52,063 nucleotides of DNA from DATAEY01 sp038199035 (GCA_038199035.1 JBBPZM010000008.1:1-52063); one strand, 5' to 3'. Counted from the stretch's first letter, positions 30,637-38,822 are shown. The notes: generated from the letters alone by a model not told the origin. Translations and numbers: made by a program.

Positions 30637-32295
30637 ATGGCCATCCAGCCGCGGTCCATGACCGACGCCGAGCGCTGGTACCGCGAGCGCTTCTCGGCCG
30701 TCCCGGAGCGTGAGGCGCCCTTCTCCACGCTGAGCGGGCAGCCGATCGCCCCGCTCTACACCGAGCAGGACCTGCCGGTCGACCCGGCGGAGTCGATCGG
30801 GCTCCCCGGCGAGTACCCCTTTACGCGCGGCGTCTACCCGAGCATGTACCGGGGGCGGCTGTGGACGATGCGCCAGTTCGCCGGCTTCGGCACGGCCGAG
30901 GAGACCAACGAGCGCTTCCGCTACCTGCTCGACCACGGCCAGACCGGGCTCTCCACCGCGTTCGACATGCCCAGCCTCATGGGCCACGACTCCGACTCCG
31001 CCCGCTCCCTGGGCGAGGTCGGCCGCGAGGGCGTGGCCATCGACACGCTCGACGACATGGAGACCCTGTTCGAGGGCATCCCGCTCGACGAGGTCTCCGT
31101 GTCGATGACCATCAACGCCCCGGCCCCGGTCATGCTCGCCTTCTTCGTCGTCGCCGCCGAGCGGCGGGGGATCGCCCCTGAGCGCCTGGCAGGCACGATC
31201 CAGACCGACATCCTCAAGGAGTACATCGCCCAGAAGGAGTGGTGCTTCCCGGTCGACCCGGCCATGCGGCTGGTCGGCGACCTGATCGAGTGGTGCTCGG
31301 GCCACATGCCGCGCTGGCACCCGATCTCGATCTCCGGCTACCACATCCGCGAAGCGGGCTCGACCGCCGCCCAGGAGCTGGCCTTCACGCTCAAGGACGG
31401 GCTGACCTACGTCGAGCAGGCAGTGGAGCGGGGCCTGGACGTCGACGACTTCGCCCCGCGCCTCAGCTTCTTCTTCAACGCCCACATCGACCTCTTCGAG
31501 GAGGTCGCCAAGTACCGTGCGGCCCGCCGCATCTGGGCGCGCGAGCTGCGCGAGACCTTCGGGGCGCGCAGCGAGCGCTCGTGGCTGATGCGCTTCCACA
31601 CCCAGACGGCCGGCGTGTCGCTGACCGCGCAGCAGCCGCTCAACAACATCGTGCGCACGACGGTCGAGGCGCTGGCCGCGGTACTCGGGGGCACGCAGTC
31701 CCTGCACACCAACTCCTACGACGAGGCCCTCGCCCTGCCCAGCGAGGACGCGGTCCGCATCGCCTTGCGCACCCAGCAGGTGATCGCCCACGAGTCCGGT
31801 GTGACCAACACCATCGACCCGCTCGGAGGGTCGTACTTCGTCGAGGCGCTGACCGACGAGATGGAGCGCCAGGCCTACGACTACTTCGCCAAGATCGACG
31901 AGCTCGGCGGCATGGTCGAGGCCGTCAAGCGCAACTTCCCCCAGCGCGAGATAGCCGACGCGGCGTTTCGCTTCCAGCAGGAGGTCGATCGCGGCGAGCG
32001 GGTGATGGTCGGCGTGAACCGCTACGTGGCCGAGCGCGAGCCCCCGCTGGAGATCCTGCGCATCGACGCCGCGCTCGAGCGCAAGCAGGTCGCCCGCCTG
32101 GCCGGCGTGCGCTCGCGGCGCGACTCGGCCAGCGTGGAGGCCGGCCTGGGCGAGCTGCGAGGCGCCGCCGCGCAAGAGGGGCGCAACCTCATGCCCGCCC
32201 TGCTGGACTGCGCGCGCGCCCACGCCACCGAGGGCGAGATCGTCGCCGCCCTCCAGTCGGTCTTCGGCACCTACACGGAGGCGCCGGTCTTCTGA
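30637..32295 (+). CDS. Adenosylcobalamin-dependent acyl-CoA mutase, large subunit (isobutyryl-CoA mutase type)
   Basis: A 552-residue TIM-barrel subunit of a split mutase; the B12 domain is encoded separately just downstream. Motifs: PLYTEQDLP, GEYPFTRGVYPSMYRGRLWTMRQFAGFG, LSTAFDMPSLMGHDSD, VSMTINAPA, GTIQTDILKEYIAQKEW, SISGYHIREAGSTAAQELAF, TQTAGVSLTAQQPLNNIVRT, GGTQSLHTNSYDEALALPSE. The two substrate-defining positions are Phe81 (RQFAG) and Gln199 (YIAQKE). Methylmalonyl-CoA mutases have Tyr and Arg there, while isobutyryl-CoA mutase (IcmA) has Phe80 and Gln198. It should therefore interconvert isobutyryl- and n-butyryl-CoA or a similar non-carboxylated pair. Automatic annotation would likely say methylmalonyl-CoA mutase. 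Start fixed by TAGACT 6 nt upstream. Confidence 0.93.
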   Translation: MAIQPRSMTDAERWYRERFSAVPEREAPFSTLSGQPIAPLYTEQDLPVDPAESIGLPGEYPFTRGVYPSMYRGRLWTMRQFAGFGTAEETNERFRYLLDHGQTGLSTAFDMPSLMGHDSDSARSLGEVGREGVAIDTLDDMETLFEGIPLDEVSVSMTINAPAPVMLAFFVVAAERRGIAPERLAGTIQTDILKEYIAQKEWCFPVDPAMRLVGDLIEWCSGHMPRWHPISISGYHIREAGSTAAQELAFTLKDGLTYVEQAVERGLDVDDFAPRLSFFFNAHIDLFEEVAKYRAARRIWARELRETFGARSERSWLMRFHTQTAGVSLTAQQPLNNIVRTTVEALAAVLGGTQSLHTNSYDEALALPSEDAVRIALRTQQVIAHESGVTNTIDPLGGSYFVEALTDEMERQAYDYFAKIDELGGMVEAVKRNFPQREIADAAFRFQQEVDRGERVMVGVNRYVAEREPPLEILRIDAALERKQVARLAGVRSRRDSASVEAGLGELRGAAAQEGRNLMPALLDCARAHATEGEIVAALQSVFGTYTEAPVF

Positions 32296-32404
32296 GCACC
32301 GTCGCGGCGGTTCGCGCGGCGACGACCCGAAGCCGCCGCCGGTCGCCGTCGATCTGCCATCATCCGCGCGCTTCGGCGCCCCGCCCGCGCGCGCCCGCCT
32401 CCCG

Positions 32405-32815
32405 ATGGCCGCCTCTCCCAGCGATAGGAAGATCCGCGTGGTGGTCGCCAAGCCCGGCCTCGACGGCCACGACCGCGGCGCCAAGATCATCGCCCGCGCC
32501 CTGCGCGACGCCGGGATGGAGGTCATCTACACCGGCCTGCACCAGACGCCCGAGCAGATCGTGGCCACCGTGATCCAGGAGGACGCGGACGCCGTCGGCC
32601 TCTCGATCCTCTCCGGCGCGCACATGACGCTCGTGCCCAAGGTCGTCGAGCTGCTCGAGGCCGAGGAGGCCGGCGACGTGGTGGTCACCGTGGGAGGGAC
32701 GATCCCCGCGGACGACATCGACGAGCTCAAGTCCCTCGGGGTGGCCGAGGTGTTCACGCCCGGGGCGCCGACGTCGGCGATCATCGAGTTCATCGAGGGG
32801 GCCGTGCGGCCGTGA
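32405..32815 (+). CDS. B12-binding small subunit of the acyl-CoA mutase
   Basis: A 136-residue cobalamin-binding domain. IRVVVAKPGLDGHDRGAKIIARAL holds the D-x-H-x-x-G motif whose His replaces dimethylbenzimidazole as lower cobalt ligand. VGLSILSGAHMTLVPKVVELL (S-x-L) and VVTVGGTIPADDIDEL (G-G) bind the nucleotide tail. It pairs with the large subunit 110 nt upstream to form the IcmA/IcmB-type or split-MCM holoenzyme; MeaB (21833) is its likely chaperone. ATG at 32405 has no clear ribosome site; a weak CATCAT lies ~46 nt upstream. Confidence 0.94.
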   Translation: MAASPSDRKIRVVVAKPGLDGHDRGAKIIARALRDAGMEVIYTGLHQTPEQIVATVIQEDADAVGLSILSGAHMTLVPKVVELLEAEEAGDVVVTVGGTIPADDIDELKSLGVAEVFTPGAPTSAIIEFIEGAVRP

Positions 32816-32837
32816 ACCCTGGGCCGGGGATGCCGGG

Positions 32838-32913
32838 GCCCTCGCGTGCCCACTTCCTGGCTACCAGAGACCAGTGGATCGCGCGAGGGCAGTTAGTACC
32901 GCCTTCGGCGGTA
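32838..32913 (+). ncRNA. Structured intergenic element upstream of etfB
   Basis: GCCCTCGCG (32838-32846) pairs with CGCGAGGGC (32882-32890). Within it, CCACT (32850-32854) pairs with AGTGG (32873-32877), and CTGG/CCAG form a small tip. A second hairpin TACCGCC-TTC-GGCGGTA follows at 32897-32913. It could be a terminator for the mutase operon or a small RNA; no T-run follows, and I cannot match it to a known family. Confidence 0.5.
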
Positions 32914-32957
32914 GGCGTCGTGGCCCGGGGGCCCGGGTGCGGCGAATCGGGCCGGGC

Positions 32958-32985
32958 GACTGACTGGTCAGTCAACGAGTAGGAT
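32958..32985 (+). promoter_or_regulatory. etf operon promoter with TetR/FadR-like operator
   Basis: GACTGAC-TG-GTCAGTC (32958-32973) is a perfect 16-bp palindrome with a 2-nt centre. It occupies the expected -35 region of a -10-like TAGGAT (32980-32985). The shape resembles FadR/AcrR-type operators of fatty-acid degradation genes (TGAATGA-x4-TCATTCA in Bacillus). Confidence 0.6.
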
Positions 32986-33018
32986 TGCCCCTTCCCCGTT
33001 CCCCGAGGAGGCACGCAA

Positions 33019-33813
33019 GTGAAGATCTGCGTCCTGGTCAAAGAGGTTCCGGACGCCGCCGTCGAGAAGCGGATCGACCCCTCGACGGGGCGCATGGACC
33101 GCAGCGGCGAGAAGAACCTCAACCCGTTCGACACCCACGCCATCGAGGCCGCCATGCAGATCAAGGAAGGCGGCGCGGTGGAGGTCGAGGAGATCGTCGC
33201 CGTGACCATGGGCCCGGGCAGTGCCGTGCGCGCCCTGCACAAGGCGGTCTCGCTCGGCGCCGACCGCTCGGTCCACCTCTCCGACGAGTCGCTGGCCGGC
33301 TCCGACGTCGCGGCCACGGGCTATGCCCTCGCCCAGACCCTCCAACGCGAGCAGCCCGACCTCGTGCTGCTGGGCCAGCAGTCCGACGACGGCGAGTGCT
33401 ACACGATCGGCGCCGTCGTGGCCGACCACCTCCAGATGCCCTCGCTCACCCAGGTGATCAAGATCGACGTCGAGGACTCCAAGCTGCGCTGCGAGCGCCA
33501 GGCCGAGTACGGCTCCGACACGGTCTCGGTAGAGCTCCCCGCGGTCATCTCCGTGGGCGACGCCCTCAACGAGCCGCGCTACCCGTCGCTCAAGGCCATC
33601 ATGGGCGCCAAGAAGAAGCCGCTGGACACGCTCAGCGCGTCCGACGCCGAGCTCGACGCGTCCAAGGTCGGCGCCGACGGCTCGCAAGTCGAGTGCGGCA
33701 ACTTCCACGCGCCGCCCTCCAAGGAGGCCGGCCAGATCATCGAGGACGAGGACACCGACGAGACGGTCGAGAAGATCGTCGCCTGGCTCGACGAAAGGAA
33801 GCTGCTGGCATGA
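33019..33813 (+). CDS. etfB: Electron transfer flavoprotein beta subunit
   Basis: A 264-residue FixA/EtfB: MKICVLVKEVPDAAVEKRID, NPFDTHAIEAAMQIKE, VTMGPGSAVRALHKAVSLGADRSVHLSDESLAGSD, LVLLGQQSDDGECYTIGAVVADHL and the recognition-loop region AIMGAKKKPLDTL, which docks to acyl-CoA dehydrogenases. With EtfA it carries electrons from flavin dehydrogenases to ETF-QO. GTG start with GAGGAGG 9 nt upstream; transcribed from the palindrome-bearing promoter at 32958-32985. The next gene follows after 73 nt containing a CCGGCC/GGCCGG hairpin (33831-33845). Confidence 0.96.
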   Translation: MKICVLVKEVPDAAVEKRIDPSTGRMDRSGEKNLNPFDTHAIEAAMQIKEGGAVEVEEIVAVTMGPGSAVRALHKAVSLGADRSVHLSDESLAGSDVAATGYALAQTLQREQPDLVLLGQQSDDGECYTIGAVVADHLQMPSLTQVIKIDVEDSKLRCERQAEYGSDTVSVELPAVISVGDALNEPRYPSLKAIMGAKKKPLDTLSASDAELDASKVGADGSQVECGNFHAPPSKEAGQIIEDEDTDETVEKIVAWLDERKLLA

Positions 33814-33886
33814 GAGCGAAGCGGTCACGACCGGCCGGAGGCCGGGCGACGTCATCCGATCTGCCGACCGCAAGGAGGCAGGGGCT

Positions 33887-34861
33887 ATGAACATCCTCGT
33901 CTACGTCCTCCACTACGAGGGCGAGCTCAACAAGAACTCGCTGGGAGCGGTCAGCGAGGGCGCGCGCCTGGCCTCCGAGGTCGGCGGTGAGTGCCACGCC
34001 GTGGTGGTGGGCGGCGACGACCTGACCGACGACCTGTGCTCGAGCCTCGGCGGCTACGGTGCCACCAAGGTCTTCCGGGGCAAGGGCCCCGAGGGCCTGG
34101 CCCAGCCCGTGATCGACGTCATGGCCAAGGTCATCGCCGACAACGGCCACGCCTACGCCCTGTTCGGCGGGGGCCTGCTGGGCTTCGAGATCGGCGCCGG
34201 GCTGGCCGCCCGCATGAACGCCGGCGTGACCATGGAGGTCACCAACGTCAAGGCGGCCGACGGCAAGCTCGTGGCCGAGCGCCCGATCCTCCAGGACTCG
34301 GCCATCTCGGAGTCCCACTACAAGGGCGACCTCGGCGTGATCATCGGCCGGCTCAACGCCTTCGAGGCCTCCCAGCCGGGGGACCAGAGCGCCACCGTCG
34401 AGGACGTGGAGGTCGCGCTCTCCCCGTGGTCGACCAAGGCGACGATGGTCCAGCGCGGCGAGCAGCGCGGCGCCGACGTCAACATCGAGGACGCCGACAT
34501 CCTCGTGGCCGGCGGCCGCGGGCTGGGCAAGGCAGAGGGCTTCGAGCTCTGCGAGTCGCTGGCCGGCGCCTTCGGTGGGGCGGTCGCGGCCACGCGCGCG
34601 GTGGTCGACGCTGGCTGGTACCCCTACGCCGCCCAGATCGGGCAGACCGGCAAGACGGTGGCGCCCAAGCTCTACCTCGCCGCCGGCATCTCCGGCGCCA
34701 TCCAGCACAAGGTCGGCATGCAGAGCTCGGAGAACATCGTCGCCATCAACAAGGACGCCAACGCCCCGATCTTCGAGTTCTCCGACCTGGGGATCGTCGG
34801 CGACCTCAACAAGATCCTGCCCAAGCTCACCGAGGCGATAAAGGCCAAGAAGGGCGGCTGA
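33887..34861 (+). CDS. etfA: Electron transfer flavoprotein alpha subunit
   Basis: A 324-residue FixB/EtfA. The N-terminal domain starts NILVYVLHYEGELNKNSLGAVSEGARLA. The C-terminal FAD domain has DADILVAGGRGLGKAEGFELCESLAGAFGGAVAATRAVVDAGWYPYAAQIGQTGKTVAPKLYLAAGISGAIQH and NKDANAPIFEFSDLGIVGDL, the EtfA signature. It forms a heterodimer with EtfB. AAGGAGG lies 11 nt before the ATG. Its stop is 7 nt before the ETF-QO start. Confidence 0.97.
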   Translation: MNILVYVLHYEGELNKNSLGAVSEGARLASEVGGECHAVVVGGDDLTDDLCSSLGGYGATKVFRGKGPEGLAQPVIDVMAKVIADNGHAYALFGGGLLGFEIGAGLAARMNAGVTMEVTNVKAADGKLVAERPILQDSAISESHYKGDLGVIIGRLNAFEASQPGDQSATVEDVEVALSPWSTKATMVQRGEQRGADVNIEDADILVAGGRGLGKAEGFELCESLAGAFGGAVAATRAVVDAGWYPYAAQIGQTGKTVAPKLYLAAGISGAIQHKVGMQSSENIVAINKDANAPIFEFSDLGIVGDLNKILPKLTEAIKAKKGG

Positions 34862-34868
34862 GCAGGTC

Positions 34869-36605
34869 ATGGCAGCCGAGAAGGGCGCCGTCGCCCCTTC
34901 CCAGTTCCCACCGCCGGTGGACTCTCCCGACGAGTTCGTCAAGCGGGGGCTGGATCCCGAGGACGAGCTGATCGAGGTCGGCGTGGCGATCGTCGGCGGC
35001 GGCACCGCGGGCCTGGCTTGCGCCAACCGGCTGCTCCAGCTGCTGTCCGACGATCCCGAGACGATGGAGCGCCTGGGGGAGGTGCCCGTCGCGGTCATCG
35101 AGAAGGCCAAGACGTGCGGCGCCCACAACCTGTCGGGCGCGGTCATGCGTCCCGAGCCGCTCCAGGAGCTGTTCCCGCACATCAGCCGCGAGGACTGGCG
35201 CAAGGAGGGCTTCGCCTTCGGGGAGGTCACCAAGGAGGCCGTTTACCTGGTGCCCACCGCCAAGCGCGCGCTGAAGATCCCGACCCCGCCGCCGTTCAAG
35301 AACCACGGCAACGAGGTCGTGTCGGTCTCGGCCATGGCCCGCTTCCAGCAGCGCCAGGCCGAGGAGGGGGGCGCCTACGTCCTCACCGAGACCTCGGCCA
35401 CCAAGCTCATCGTCGACGACGGCCGCGTCGTCGGCGTGCGCTCGGGGGACAAGGGCCGGGGCAAGGACGGCGAGCCCCTGGGCAACTTCGAGCCGGGCAC
35501 CGACGTCAAGGCCAAGGCCACCGTGCTGGCCGAGGGCTGCTGGGGAAGCCTCACCGGCGCGGCGATCCGCGAGTTCGGGCTCTCCGACAACCGCGAGCCC
35601 CAGGTGTGGGAGCTCGGGGTCAAGGAGGTCTGGAAGGTCCCCAAGCCGCTTGACCGCATCATCCACACGATCGGTCCCTGGCCGCTCAAGCTGTCGTCGC
35701 GCTACGGGCAGATCGGCGGGACGTGGCTGTACCCGATGAAGGACGAGAAGACCGGCGACGACCTCGTCTCGATCGGCTTCGTCATCGACCTCGAATACGC
35801 CGACGCGACGACGTCGGCCCACGACCTGCTCCAGCTGTTCAAGACCCACCCGCTCGTGCGCAAGGTCCTCGAGGGCGGGGAGCGGGTGAGCTGGGGGGCC
35901 AAGGCCCTGCCCGGCGGCGGCTACTGGTCGATGCCCAAGCTCTCGATGCCCGGCGCGGTGCTCGTCGGCGACTCGGCCGGCATGGTCGACACCGTGGCGC
36001 TCAAGGGCGTGCACCACTCGGTGCTCTCGGGCAAGCTCGCTGCCGAGTCGATCTACAAGGCGCTCAAGGCCAACGAGAGCTCGTTCGAGTCCTACGAGCA
36101 GGCCGTCGAGGATTCGCGCATCGGCAAGGAGCTCTACGAGGTGCGCAACACGCGCCAGCCGTTCCAGCGCGGCTTCCTCCAGGGCGGCCCGATCGTCAAC
36201 CTGCTCATCGCCACCAAGGGCAAGTTCCCCGGCGGTCGCTGGTCGTGGCACCGCAACGACGACCAGCCGATGTTCATCGGCGACACCAGGGACAGCTATC
36301 CCAAGCCTGACGGCAAGTACATCTTCGACAAGCTCTCGTCGGTCTTCATCACCGGCAACGCGACCCGCGACGACGCGCCCAACCACATCCGCCTGGAGAA
36401 GCACGTGCCGCGCGAGATCGCCGAGACGTGGGTGTGGATGTGCCCGGCGGGCGTCTACGAGATTCCCGAGGACGCCCCCGCCGCGGGGCCGGTCGACGTG
36501 ATCGTCAACTACACCAACTGCGTGCAGTGCGGGGCGATCACGGCGAAGGGCGGGCGCCTCACTCCCCCCGAGGGCGGCGACGGCCCCCTCTACACCGTCA
36601 CCTGA
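34869..36605 (+). CDS. Electron transfer flavoprotein:quinone oxidoreductase
   Basis: A 578-residue ETF-QO (FixC plus FixX fused), which passes electrons from ETF to membrane quinone. FAD motif VGVAIVGGGTAGLACANRLL; GAHNLSGAVMRP; AEGCWGSLTGAAIREFGL; the quinone-site region LPGGGYWSMPKLSMPGAVLVGDSAGMVDTVALKGVHHSVLSGKLAAESI; and the C-terminal ferredoxin-like part WVWMCPAGVYEI ... NYTNCVQCGAIT ... LTPPEGGDGPLY. Canonical ETF-QO binds its 4Fe-4S cluster with one Cys in C-x-A-G-V-Y-E plus C-x2-C-x2-C. Here Cys525, Cys551 and Cys554 are present but the last position is Ile557. Third gene of the etf operon, 7 nt after etfA. Confidence 0.94.
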   Translation: MAAEKGAVAPSQFPPPVDSPDEFVKRGLDPEDELIEVGVAIVGGGTAGLACANRLLQLLSDDPETMERLGEVPVAVIEKAKTCGAHNLSGAVMRPEPLQELFPHISREDWRKEGFAFGEVTKEAVYLVPTAKRALKIPTPPPFKNHGNEVVSVSAMARFQQRQAEEGGAYVLTETSATKLIVDDGRVVGVRSGDKGRGKDGEPLGNFEPGTDVKAKATVLAEGCWGSLTGAAIREFGLSDNREPQVWELGVKEVWKVPKPLDRIIHTIGPWPLKLSSRYGQIGGTWLYPMKDEKTGDDLVSIGFVIDLEYADATTSAHDLLQLFKTHPLVRKVLEGGERVSWGAKALPGGGYWSMPKLSMPGAVLVGDSAGMVDTVALKGVHHSVLSGKLAAESIYKALKANESSFESYEQAVEDSRIGKELYEVRNTRQPFQRGFLQGGPIVNLLIATKGKFPGGRWSWHRNDDQPMFIGDTRDSYPKPDGKYIFDKLSSVFITGNATRDDAPNHIRLEKHVPREIAETWVWMCPAGVYEIPEDAPAAGPVDVIVNYTNCVQCGAITAKGGRLTPPEGGDGPLYTVT

Positions 36606-36654
36606 GCCGCCCGGAGCGCCGAAACCTGGGGCCAAACGGGTTGTTAACGGCCCC

Positions 36655-37476
36655 GTGTCCAGGAGAGCCCTGCCAGCCCGCCTTGCCGCCGTGCTCGCCG
36701 GCGCGGCCATGGCCGCAACCGCCGTCGGCGTCGCCCCTGCCACGGCCGCCGTCCACCCGGGGCCCGGGGACGCGCAGGCGCGCCTCCTCTCCTGCCATCA
36801 CGCGCTGCGCCCGGGCGCGCGCTACATGACGGTCGACGCGACGATGCACGCGCTCGCGCCGGGCGAGCGCATGGAGATGCGCTTCGACCTCTATCGGCGC
36901 CCGGCGGGTCATCCGGGCTTCGTCCGCGTCCCCGGCCCCGGGCTGGGGGTCTTCAACCACGCCGCCGCCGGCGTCACCGCCTATCACTTCGTCAAGCGCA
37001 TCCAGAACCTCCCCGGGACGGCCGACTACCGGGTGGCGGTCACGCTCCAGTGGCTGGCGCACGACGGGTCGTCGCAGGCCCGGGTCGTCCGTTCGACGCC
37101 GATCTGTCACCAGGTCGAGCCGCGTCCCAACCTGCGGGTGGCGCAGATCGCCGTCTCGCCCGGCGCCGACGCCGGCTCCGCCGTCTATTCCGTCGTCGTG
37201 GCCAACGCCGGGGCTTCGACGCCGGCCTCCTTGGGCGTGGGGCTCTCGATCGCGGGCGTAGCGCTGCCCGAGGTCACCGTGCCCGGCCTGGCCGCCGGCG
37301 CCCAGCGCACCGTCACCTTCGACGGTCCACGCTGCGCGGCGGGGTCGCTGCTGGCGGCGGTGGTCGATCCGGAGCGGCTCGTGCCCGAGGTCCTCGACGC
37401 CGACAACCGGCGTGTCGTCCGCTGTCCCGCCGCCGCCGCCGCCGAGACCGAGGCCGAGGGCGCGCCGCGGCCGTGA
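36655..37476 (+). CDS. Secreted protein with CARDB-like domain
   Basis: A 273-residue exported protein. Signal peptide SRRALPARLAAVLAGAAMAATAVGVAPATAAV; a beta-rich middle (MEMRFDLYRRPAGHPGFVRVPGPGLGVF, YHFVKRIQNLPGTADYRVAVTLQWL); then NLRVAQIAVSPGADAGSAVYSVVVANAGASTPASLGVGLSIAGVAL...LAAGAQRTVTFDGPRCAAG, a CARDB/Ig-like fold. Four cysteines suggest two disulfides. The role is unknown; such domains often mediate adhesion or substrate contact. GTG at 36655 starts right after the signal-peptide-like codons; TTGTTAA 7 nt upstream is only a weak -10. It is not coupled with rpmE. Confidence 0.75.
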   Translation: MSRRALPARLAAVLAGAAMAATAVGVAPATAAVHPGPGDAQARLLSCHHALRPGARYMTVDATMHALAPGERMEMRFDLYRRPAGHPGFVRVPGPGLGVFNHAAAGVTAYHFVKRIQNLPGTADYRVAVTLQWLAHDGSSQARVVRSTPICHQVEPRPNLRVAQIAVSPGADAGSAVYSVVVANAGASTPASLGVGLSIAGVALPEVTVPGLAAGAQRTVTFDGPRCAAGSLLAAVVDPERLVPEVLDADNRRVVRCPAAAAAETEAEGAPRP

Positions 37477-37506
37477 CGGGTATGCCGTAGCGCCGCAAGC
37501 CCGTAC

Positions 37507-37512
37507 TAGACT
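37507..37512 (+). promoter_or_regulatory. -10 element of rpmE
   Basis: TAGACT, 9 nt before the ATG of rpmE. Confidence 0.5.
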
Positions 37513-37521
37513 CAAACGACC

Positions 37522-37734
37522 ATGAAGACAGAGATCCACCCCGAGTACGTCGAGGCCCACGTGCGCTGCACGTGCGGCAACGAGTTCACCACCCGCTCGA
37601 CCAAGCCCGAGCTCCACGTCGAGATCTGCTCGAGCTGCCACCCGTTCTACACCGGGCGCCAGAAGCTCGTGGACAGCGGCGGTCGGGTCGAGCGATTCCA
37701 GCGCCGCGCCGCCAAGCGTCTCCGGGCCTCCTAG
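37522..37734 (+). CDS. rpmE: 50S ribosomal protein L31 (zinc type)
   Basis: A 70-residue L31 of the zinc-binding (C+) type: MKTEIHPEYVEAHVRCTCGNEFTT-like N-terminus with Cys-x-Cys, then EICSSCHPFYTGRQKLVDSGGRVERFQRR with Cys-x-x-Cys. Four cysteines bind one Zn2+, unlike the zinc-free paralogue made under zinc starvation. It opens the conserved block rpmE-DUF1385-prfA-prmC-tsaC-glyA-wecA. TAGACT 9 nt before the ATG gives a near-leaderless mRNA. Confidence 0.97.
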   Translation: MKTEIHPEYVEAHVRCTCGNEFTTRSTKPELHVEICSSCHPFYTGRQKLVDSGGRVERFQRRAAKRLRAS

Positions 37735-37742
37735 GGCAAGCG

Positions 37743-38795
37743 GTGGCCACCGTCTCGGCGGGAGCTCCGGTCAGCGCCTCCGCCGAGGAGACCCGCCTCT
37801 CCGACGGTCGCCTGATGGCCCCGCGCGACGCCCCCGTGGGCGGTCAGGCCGTGCTCGAGGGCGTGATGATGCGCGGCATCTCCACGTGGGCCATCGCGGT
37901 GCGAAAGCCCACGCCGGAGCAGCTCGCCGAGGAGAAGCCCTCGGCCGATCGCGCGGCGCGCGGGGAGATCGACGTCCGCTCGTTTCCCCTGGTCTCGTGG
38001 AACCGCCGCCACGCGGTCCTGCGCTGGCCGGTCATCCGGGGCGTCGTCGCCCTCGTCCAGTCGCTGAAGATCGGCTTCTCGGCGCTCAACATCTCGGCCA
38101 ACGCACAGCTGCCGCCGGCGCAGGACGGCGGCGAGGAGGAGATCGGCGGCGCCACCTGGGCGGGCACGGTGGTCATCGCCCTAGCCTTTGCCGTCGGGCT
38201 GTTCTTCCTCGTGCCCGTGGGGATCACCAGCCTGTTCAAGGGCTCGCTGCCCAACTCGCTGGTCTTCGTGCTCGTCGAGAAGGCCATCCGCATCACGATC
38301 TTCCTCGCGTACCTACTCCTCCTCTCGCGGCTGCCCGACCTGCGCCGCGTCTTCGAGTACCACGGGGCCGAGCACAAGACCATCGCCTGCTTCGAGGCGG
38401 GCGAGCCGCTCACGCCGGCCAACGCCCAGCGCTACTCGCGGCTGCACCCGCGCTGCGGCACCTCGTTCCTGCTGATCGTCATGCTCGTGGCCATCGTCGT
38501 CTTCGCCCCGCTGGGCACGCCAGCGTGGTACTGGCTGTTCGCCTCCCGGGTGCTCGGCATCCCGCTGGTGGCCGGCCTGGCCTTCGAGGTCATCAAGTGG
38601 TTCGGGCGCAACCGCCACCGGCGCTGGGCCCGGGTCCTCATGGCCCCCGGCCTTCAGCTGCAGAAGCTGACCACGCGCGAGCCCGACTTCGCCCAGCTCT
38701 CGGTGGCCATCGCGGCGCTCGAGGCGGTGCTGGCGGTGGAGAACCCGCTCGAGGCCTCCGCGGCCGATCGGGCGGGCATGGAAGTCGCGGCGTAG
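37743..38795 (+). CDS. DUF1385 family membrane protein
   Basis: A 350-residue membrane protein with the DUF1385 signature GGQAVLEGVMMRG near residue 40, PLVSWNRRHAVLRWPVIRGVVALVQSLKIGFSALNISAN, about four transmembrane segments (for example TVVIALAFAVGLFFLVPVGITSLF and SFLLIVMLVAIVVFAPLG), FEYHGAEHKTIACFEAGEPLTPANAQRYSRLHPRCGTSFL, and RVLGIPLVAGLAFEVIKWFGR. The H-G-A-E-H-K-T and H-P-R-C-G-T motifs suggest metal binding. The family commonly sits between rpmE and prfA in Firmicutes and Actinobacteria and has no assigned function. GTG at 37743 lies 8 nt after the rpmE stop. Confidence 0.9.
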   Translation: MATVSAGAPVSASAEETRLSDGRLMAPRDAPVGGQAVLEGVMMRGISTWAIAVRKPTPEQLAEEKPSADRAARGEIDVRSFPLVSWNRRHAVLRWPVIRGVVALVQSLKIGFSALNISANAQLPPAQDGGEEEIGGATWAGTVVIALAFAVGLFFLVPVGITSLFKGSLPNSLVFVLVEKAIRITIFLAYLLLLSRLPDLRRVFEYHGAEHKTIACFEAGEPLTPANAQRYSRLHPRCGTSFLLIVMLVAIVVFAPLGTPAWYWLFASRVLGIPLVAGLAFEVIKWFGRNRHRRWARVLMAPGLQLQKLTTREPDFAQLSVAIAALEAVLAVENPLEASAADRAGMEVAA

Positions 38796-38822
38796 CGCCG
38801 CGACGGTCGCCCCGCCGCTGCC

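Noticed and set aside
30103..32526. 807-codon minus-strand frame opposite the mutase
   Set aside because: Antisense shadow of the conserved mutase large subunit.
32838..32913. tRNA-like gene in the gap before etfB
   Set aside because: The stems do not form a cloverleaf, and no T-loop GTTCRANNC or anticodon arm is present. No tRNA was seen anywhere in the window.
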